Shown here: positions 59,624 to 64,000 of the stretch, one piece after another
How positions within the stretch are numbered: the stretch's first letter is position 1
Layout of the letters: every line of letters starts with the position of its first letter
Origin: Exiguobacterium sp. J17977
GTDB taxonomy: Bacteria > Bacillota > Bacilli > Exiguobacteriales > Exiguobacteriaceae
NCBI RefSeq assembly: GCF_018616375.1
Contig: NZ_JAEQBB010000001.1
Coordinates: 248,001-312,000 of the forward strand
Reading direction: 5' to 3'
DNA: 64,000 nucleotides
The notes under the pieces: generated by a model
Databases searched by the model: none
What the model saw: only the letters and a program-made list of their open reading frames with translations
What the model was told of the DNA's origin: nothing
Made by a program: the position numbers and the translations under genes

Positions 59624-60742
59624 ATGTCAACACGAATCGTCGATACATTCGCTGCCTTGGTTCAAGTGGACTCAGAATCATATGCCGAAGGTCCATTTCT
59701 TGAGTATGTGAAAGGGAGGTTACTCGCCCTCGGCCTGACGCTCGAGGAAGACGATTCGAAGTCGTCGACAGGTCTCGGTTCGAATAACTTGATTGCCCGG
59801 CTCGCCGGGGATCCGTCCATCGAACCGTTGTTTTTATCGGCCCACATCGACACCGTCGCACCAGGAAAAGGGATTGTGCCCGTAATCCGAGATGGCATCA
59901 TTTATTCACAAGGAGAGACGATTCTCGCGGCTGACGATAAGGCGGGGATTGCCATCATGATTGAGGTCATTGAACGGCTGAGCGAAATGAAAGTCCGACA
60001 CGGGCCGATTGAACTCGTGTTGACGCCGGGCGAAGAAGTCGGTTTGCTCGGGGCGAAAGCGCTCGACCTCTCGTCGCTCCGAGCGAAACATGGGCTCATC
60101 CTCGATAACGGAGGACCGGTCGGCGGGATCATCTTAAGTTCTCCGAGCATGTTCAGTCTCACCATCGATATCCATGGGAAGGCTGCTCACGCCGGACTCG
60201 AGCCGGAGAAAGGCATTTCGGCACTCGTTATCGCGGCCGAGGCGATCAGCCAGATGAAACTCGGACGGATCAATGTTGAAACGACAGCAAACATCGGGAA
60301 GATTTCCGGCGGGACCGGCAGCAACGTCGTCATGGGTCACGTCACACTCATCGGCGAGGCGAGATCGCTCAACCACGATGCCTGTGTCGAGCAGGTAAAT
60401 CATATGGTGGAGACGTTTGAGCGAGCAGCCGAAAACCACGGCGGCACGGTCGATATCGAGCGCAAACAGATGATTCGAAGTTATCACTTTTCCGAAGACG
60501 AGCCGTTCGTGCGCCAAGTAGCGCATGCGTTGCAACGTGAAGTGTTCCCGGTGCGTTACGAGCATAGTGGCGGCGGAAGTGATGCCAACGTGTTCAATGA
60601 GTATGGCAAGGTCGGACTGAACGTGTCGATTGGGTATGAGGCCATCCATACGGTCGACGAAGCGATACCAATCGAAGAACTCGAGAACAGTGTCCGGTTC
60701 GTGCTCCGGTTGATTGAGACGATGGCATCGTTTCGGCCTTAA
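59624..60742 (+). CDS. M20-family metallopeptidase (PepT/YqjE-like)
   Basis: 372 residues. Di-zinc ligands are visible in LSAHIDTVAPG (His, Asp), LAADDKAGIAI (Asp), the general base in TPGEEVGLLGAKAL (Glu-Glu), ILDNGG (Asp) and near the C-terminus IHTVDEAI (His). The dimerisation domain begins near 180. It cleaves small peptides in the cytoplasm, probably a tripeptidase or aminoacylase-type enzyme. AAAGGGGCC supports the ATG at 59624 instead of the TTG two codons earlier. Confidence 0.9.
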   Translation: MSTRIVDTFAALVQVDSESYAEGPFLEYVKGRLLALGLTLEEDDSKSSTGLGSNNLIARLAGDPSIEPLFLSAHIDTVAPGKGIVPVIRDGIIYSQGETILAADDKAGIAIMIEVIERLSEMKVRHGPIELVLTPGEEVGLLGAKALDLSSLRAKHGLILDNGGPVGGIILSSPSMFSLTIDIHGKAAHAGLEPEKGISALVIAAEAISQMKLGRINVETTANIGKISGGTGSNVVMGHVTLIGEARSLNHDACVEQVNHMVETFERAAENHGGTVDIERKQMIRSYHFSEDEPFVRQVAHALQREVFPVRYEHSGGGSDANVFNEYGKVGLNVSIGYEAIHTVDEAIPIEELENSVRFVLRLIETMASFRP

Positions 60743-60761
60743 CGGAAGGGAAGGGGTTGTC

Positions 60762-61601
60762 GTGCGCAAACGACTACAAGACGTCGCTATCATTTTGCTG
60801 TCCATCACCGTCCTCGGATTGGCCATCAATTTATTTCTAGGTCCGCATGACATCGCGGCCGGCGGTGTGACCGGTATCGGGATTTTGTTAGAAGATGTCC
60901 TTGGCATCGACCGCTCGCTCGTCGTGTTCGTCTTGAATGGGGTTATGCTCGTCTTGACGTTCATCTTTCTCGGGAAAAGTGTCTTCTTCAACACATTGCT
61001 CGGGAGCCTGTTCTTGCCGCTCGTTCTTGCCGTCGTTCCGAAATACATGGTGACGTCGGACCGCTTTTTCTCGGTCGTGTTTGGCAGTATCTTGTTCGCC
61101 GTCGCCGTGGCCATGCTGTATCGAATCGGCGCCTCAAGTGGCGGGACGACGATTCCGCCCCTCATTCTGCATAAGTACACGGGACTGAACACGGCCATCG
61201 GCTTCTTTTTGACCGATGCGCTCATCGTCTTCTCGAGCCTGTTCGTCTTCGGGGTCGAATCGTTCTTATTTGCCATCGCCTCGATCATCTTGACGTCCGC
61301 CGTCATGGCGTATATCGAGCTCGGGCTCGACCGGAAGAAGGCGATTTTCATTATGAGTGAGTCGCATCTCGATGATATCAAGCAGGCGTTGTACCGGGAC
61401 GTCGACCGAGGTATTACCGTGTTCGACGTGAGAGGAGGGTTTCAAGGAGAAAATCGAGAGATGTTGATGATTGTATTGACCCGGAATGAATATCAGACGG
61501 CACTCAAAACCATCAATGCCATCGATCAGCGTTCGTTCATGATTGTCTACAATGTCGCTGATGTTCACGGTCTCGGCTTCAGTTATCAACCGCGTGTCTA
61601 A
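60762..61601 (+). CDS. YitT-family membrane protein
   Basis: 279 residues with five spans (INLFLGPHDIAAGGVTGIGI and GASSGGTTIPPLILHKYTG are the paired family motifs) and a C-terminal DUF2179 domain (IELGLDRKKAIFIMSES ... GITVFDVRGGFQGENREML). The function of YitT proteins is unsettled. The GTG start follows AAGGGGTTGTC. It lies 19 bases after the M20 gene, so it is likely in the same operon. Confidence 0.92.
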   Translation: MRKRLQDVAIILLSITVLGLAINLFLGPHDIAAGGVTGIGILLEDVLGIDRSLVVFVLNGVMLVLTFIFLGKSVFFNTLLGSLFLPLVLAVVPKYMVTSDRFFSVVFGSILFAVAVAMLYRIGASSGGTTIPPLILHKYTGLNTAIGFFLTDALIVFSSLFVFGVESFLFAIASIILTSAVMAYIELGLDRKKAIFIMSESHLDDIKQALYRDVDRGITVFDVRGGFQGENREMLMIVLTRNEYQTALKTINAIDQRSFMIVYNVADVHGLGFSYQPRV

Positions 61602-61622
61602 CTTCTGAAAGGGGAGCCCCTC

Positions 61623-62792
61623 ATGAACTCCTTACTCGCCTTCACGATCGTCATGCTCATCTGGACGATTAGTGACTACGTCTCAAAGAAAACGAAAGCG
61701 CTCCTGTCGTCTCTATTCGTTGCCTCGGTCATTTTTCTCATCGGGTTTAAGTCAGGCTTGTTCCCGGAAGACTTACTGCCTTCATCTTCTTTACTCACGC
61801 TCGGTCAAACGGTCGTCGGTCTCGTCATCGTCCACCTCGGGACGTTAATCAGTCTCGATGAGTTCAAACGGCAATGGAAGACGTTCGTCATCGGGGTGTC
61901 CGCTGTCCTTGGGATTGCCGCTTTCCTATATGGCATCGGCCAGTTTTTTCTCGACACGAATTATGTGCTCAGTGCGATTGCAGCCATCAGCGGTGGGACG
62001 ATTTCCATCATCCTCGTCCAAGACGCGGCCGTCAATGCCGGTCTCGTCTCGGTCGCCGTCTTTCCGGTGTTGATTGCGGCGACGCAAGGGTTGATCGGGT
62101 TCCCGCTCACATCGATCATCTTACGGAAAGAAGCACGACGCATCCGGACGGCGCATCGCGACGGTACGCTCGCCACACCGAAAGAACATGCGGTCGTCCA
62201 TGACGAGACGGACGATTCGATTTTACCAGCCGCGTTCCACACGACGGCGGGGACGCTGTTCGTCATGGGGGTCGTCGTCCTCATCTCGACCGTCTTGAGC
62301 GGATGGACGAACGGCTACTTGAACACATTCGTCATCGCCTTGATTCTCGGGATCGTGTTGCGCCGTTTCAAGATTTTGAAAGCGAACGCGTTGAACGGGA
62401 TTGATGCTTATGGTCTCATCATGATTGCGATTCTTCTCATCATCTTCGGTCCGCTCGCGACGCTATCTCCGAGCGCCTTGTTCGATTTGATTGTACCGAT
62501 CACCATCTCGTTCGTCCTCGGTGTGTCCGGACTTCTCTTGTTCGCACTGATTGTCGGACGCTTCCTCGGCTACTCGAAAGAGATGTCGATGGCGATTGGG
62601 TTGACGGCACTCTATGGATTCCCGGGAACGCTTATCTTGAGCGAGGAGGCGGCGAAGAGTATCGGGGAGACGGAAGAGGAGGTGCATATCATCGAGGATG
62701 AGATATTACCGAAAATGATTGTCGCCGGTTTCTCGACGGTGACAATCACATCCGTGTTTATCACGGGGATACTTGCTGCGTTCATCTATTAA
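61623..62792 (+). CDS. Multi-pass membrane carrier, GltS-like pattern
   Basis: 389 residues with about eleven spans in two halves. Small-residue loops (AAISGGTISIILVQDAAVNAG and GLTALYGFPGTLILSEEAAK) resemble the re-entrant hairpins of ion-transporter-superfamily carriers such as GltS. The acidic loop before the last span (GETEEEVHIIEDEILPK) is distinctive. Substrate unknown. AAAGGGGAG precedes the ATG. It follows the YitT gene closely, so an operon with the peptidase is likely and amino-acid transport is a guess. Confidence 0.65.
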   Translation: MNSLLAFTIVMLIWTISDYVSKKTKALLSSLFVASVIFLIGFKSGLFPEDLLPSSSLLTLGQTVVGLVIVHLGTLISLDEFKRQWKTFVIGVSAVLGIAAFLYGIGQFFLDTNYVLSAIAAISGGTISIILVQDAAVNAGLVSVAVFPVLIAATQGLIGFPLTSIILRKEARRIRTAHRDGTLATPKEHAVVHDETDDSILPAAFHTTAGTLFVMGVVVLISTVLSGWTNGYLNTFVIALILGIVLRRFKILKANALNGIDAYGLIMIAILLIIFGPLATLSPSALFDLIVPITISFVLGVSGLLLFALIVGRFLGYSKEMSMAIGLTALYGFPGTLILSEEAAKSIGETEEEVHIIEDEILPKMIVAGFSTVTITSVFITGILAAFIY

Positions 62793-62804
62793 GGAGGAAA
62801 CGAC

Positions 62805-63581
62805 ATGGCATTATCAACTGAACTCGGGACAATCAAGCAACTTCACAATGCGGAGGCGGGGGTGCTCAGTCTGTACTTGAGCACGAAACCGAGTGAGCGT
62901 GACAAATGGGAGATTCATTTGAAGAACGAGTTGCGCCGGCTCGAGCAAGAAATCAAGAGCGAAGACGAGACGAAACTGCAAGCGTTCAAACAGCTCCGGG
63001 ACCGGGCCGAGCGAGAGATTCGGAGCAACGAACATAAGCTGTTGCGTAGCATCGTGTTATTCGCGGAAGGGAATGACGGCTTGTTCGAACTGCATTTCCT
63101 ACAGCTCGATGTCGACAACGAGTTCCATTACGGCGACAAACCAAATTTAGATCAAATCGAGAAGCTCGACGCCGAGTTCCCGAACACGGGCATCTTGCTC
63201 GCCCAACTCGACAGTATCACGGCGTATGACACACGACTTGGTGAAATCGAGGATATTGTCGTGTTCGACCTTGATCTCGATACCGACCAATGGAGACGGT
63301 ATCAAGGGCGTGGGAAAGGCGGGGAAGCCGCTTCGAGTAGCCAAACCGATCAATTCGACAGCCGGAAAGAAAATCAAGTCCGGCAATTTTATCGGGACGT
63401 CGCCGAAGAGATTCGTAAACTGCATAAGCATCACAAGTGGAGTGAGATCGTCATCATCGGACAGGACCGGAGCGCCAACTTGTTGAAAGATGAACTCGGA
63501 CTCGAGGTCGAGCGGGTCGTGAACCGGAACTTGGGACATGCTGAGGAAGAAGAAGTATTGCGGCGGGCGTTTGAAGCATGA
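62805..63581 (+). CDS. VLRF1-type (Vms1-like, aeRF1-fold) release factor
   Basis: 258 residues. The N-terminal domain opens TIKQLHNAEAGVLSLYLS. The middle has the catalytic-loop pattern GRGKGGEAASSSQTDQFDSR, corresponding to the GGQ-like loop of Vms1/aRF1 relatives, followed by an RNase H-like half (IVIIGQDRSANLLKDEL). Relatives hydrolyse peptidyl-tRNA in stalled ribosomes. A ribosome-rescue role is inferred from family. AAGGAGGAAACG precedes the ATG. Last gene of its cluster, closed by a terminator. Confidence 0.8.
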   Translation: MALSTELGTIKQLHNAEAGVLSLYLSTKPSERDKWEIHLKNELRRLEQEIKSEDETKLQAFKQLRDRAEREIRSNEHKLLRSIVLFAEGNDGLFELHFLQLDVDNEFHYGDKPNLDQIEKLDAEFPNTGILLAQLDSITAYDTRLGEIEDIVVFDLDLDTDQWRRYQGRGKGGEAASSSQTDQFDSRKENQVRQFYRDVAEEIRKLHKHHKWSEIVIIGQDRSANLLKDELGLEVERVVNRNLGHAEEEEVLRRAFEA

Positions 63582-63582
63582 T

Positions 63583-63613
63583 TAAAGCGAGCGACACGTG
63601 TCGCTCGCTTTTC
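63583..63613. terminator. Bidirectional terminator
   Basis: AAAGCGAGCGACAC and GTGTCGCTCGCTTTT are perfect complements between the release factor gene and the convergent cation diffusion facilitator gene. Confidence 0.92.
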
Positions 63614-64000
63614 ATTCGGCCCAACGGTTGTCTTGCGTGAACGAAATCGTCAGCCATTTCTCATACGGCAAGAACGCGAGCGCGTCCTCGATCTTCTGAC
63701 GGATGCGGTCCTGCTCGGCAATCTTGTCATACCGGTAGTCCTTTGGGACGACGAGGTCAATCTCGATGAAGAGCATGTTGCCCGACTTGGTCGTGCGGAC
63801 ATACGTTTTCAACACATCATAGTGGTGGGCGACTTGAAGGATGGTAAGCGTGATTTGTTTGCTGTACGGCGTCTCCGTATTCATCCCAATCAACTCTTTA
63901 ATGGCGGTCCACATCTCGATGAGCGGCGTCTTGACGAGCCAGAGTGTGATGATAATTAGCATGACCGGGTCGACGTACGGAGAGATGGCGTCGAACGACA
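63612..64000 (-). CDS. Cation diffusion facilitator transporter, C-terminal part
   Basis: The frame runs off the right edge; 129 codons are visible, starting SFDAISPYVDPVMLII. The SPYVDPV loop leading into a final span, followed by a cytoplasmic domain (NTETPYSKQITLTILQVAHH ... VRTTKSGNMLFIEIDLVVP), is characteristic of CDF metal/proton exchangers. It exports divalent metal ions. The start is outside the window, so the metal-site Asp residues of the membrane half cannot be checked. Confidence 0.82.
   Translation of the reverse strand, partial: SFDAISPYVDPVMLIIITLWLVKTPLIEMWTAIKELIGMNTETPYSKQITLTILQVAHHYDVLKTYVRTTKSGNMLFIEIDLVVPKDYRYDKIAEQDRIRQKIEDALAFLPYEKWLTISFTQDNRWAE

Noticed and set aside
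60134-61381. 415-codon open frame on the minus strand
   Set aside because: Antisense to the M20 peptidase and YitT genes, both well supported by family motifs; composition is that of a shadow frame.
1-64000. tRNA, rRNA, CRISPR arrays, transposases or replication origin
   Set aside because: None found on reading both strands by eye; small RNAs without strong signals could be missed.

Overview
The window looks like a chromosomal segment of a low-GC Gram-positive bacterium (Bacillota, Bacillales) whose base composition is unusually high for that group. The gene set, strong AAGGAGG-type ribosome sites, GTG/TTG starts, and proteins such as YitT, YxeA, YvrJ, DUF2922, BceAB-like and VLRF1 fit Exiguobacterium best. 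That assignment is inference from recognised protein families, not from a search. No rRNA, tRNA, CRISPR array, insertion sequence or prophage was seen.

Layout. (1) 1-2202, minus strand: a beta-glucoside PTS permease (bglP) followed by the first codons of a GH1 6-phospho-beta-glucosidase. The leader carries a sigma-A promoter, a perfect cre box and a LicT/BglG-type RAT antiterminator overlapping a long terminator. (2) 2.8-23.4 kb: a large exopolysaccharide locus. It holds a NeuD-like acyltransferase, an aldolase-like protein coupled to a D-2-hydroxyacid dehydrogenase, five glycosyltransferases, Wzz-type modulator plus BY-kinase, an EpsG-like polymerase, a Wzx flippase, the UDP-L-FucNAc pathway (capE-capF-capG), WbqC, a DegT sugar aminotransferase, rmlA-rmlB and a PglC/EpsL-type initiating transferase. 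Together these could build, flip, polymerise and length-control a polysaccharide containing L-FucNAc and probably a dTDP-derived 4-amino-6-deoxy sugar. (3) 23.5-27.7 kb: a very large secreted Ig-like repeat protein with a sharp base-composition break inside the gene, and a DsbA-like lipoprotein. (4) 27.7-32.0 kb: a minus-strand PNAG-type operon (pgaC-pgaD-icaB) and a UDP-sugar dehydrogenase. (5) 33.6-40.3 kb: two GGDEF/EAL proteins with degenerate GGDEF and apparently complete EAL domains, on either side of a LysM/SH3/NlpC-P60 cell-wall hydrolase. This places predicted c-di-GMP hydrolysis near two polysaccharide systems.

(6) 40.3-45.4 kb: a histidine kinase and response regulator divergent from a BceAB-like ABC transporter and a YxeA-like protein, with a direct repeat between them. 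(7) 45.4-47.1 kb: a MerR-like regulator divergent from a compact operon of tiny ORFs (two related 70-residue proteins, YvrJ, a DUF2922-like protein and an 18-codon ORF coupled to YvrJ). This is the least explained part of the window. (8) 47.2-54.7 kb: a second large secreted repeat protein, two chemoreceptors and a CPBP-family membrane protease. (9) 54.8-64.0 kb: mostly housekeeping or membrane genes: SDR oxidoreductase, TPR-like protein, DUF3221-like protein, a membrane-anchored trypsin-like protein with a zinc ribbon and a Pro/Glu-rich tail, AI-2E transporter, M20 peptidase, YitT protein, a multi-pass carrier, a VLRF1-type release factor and a truncated cation diffusion facilitator.

Cell-surface polysaccharide, adhesion-like proteins, c-di-GMP and chemotaxis genes dominate, so the region reads as a surface and biofilm neighbourhood. 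Start sites were chosen by hand from ribosome binding sites, so many genes are shorter than the longest possible reading frame.
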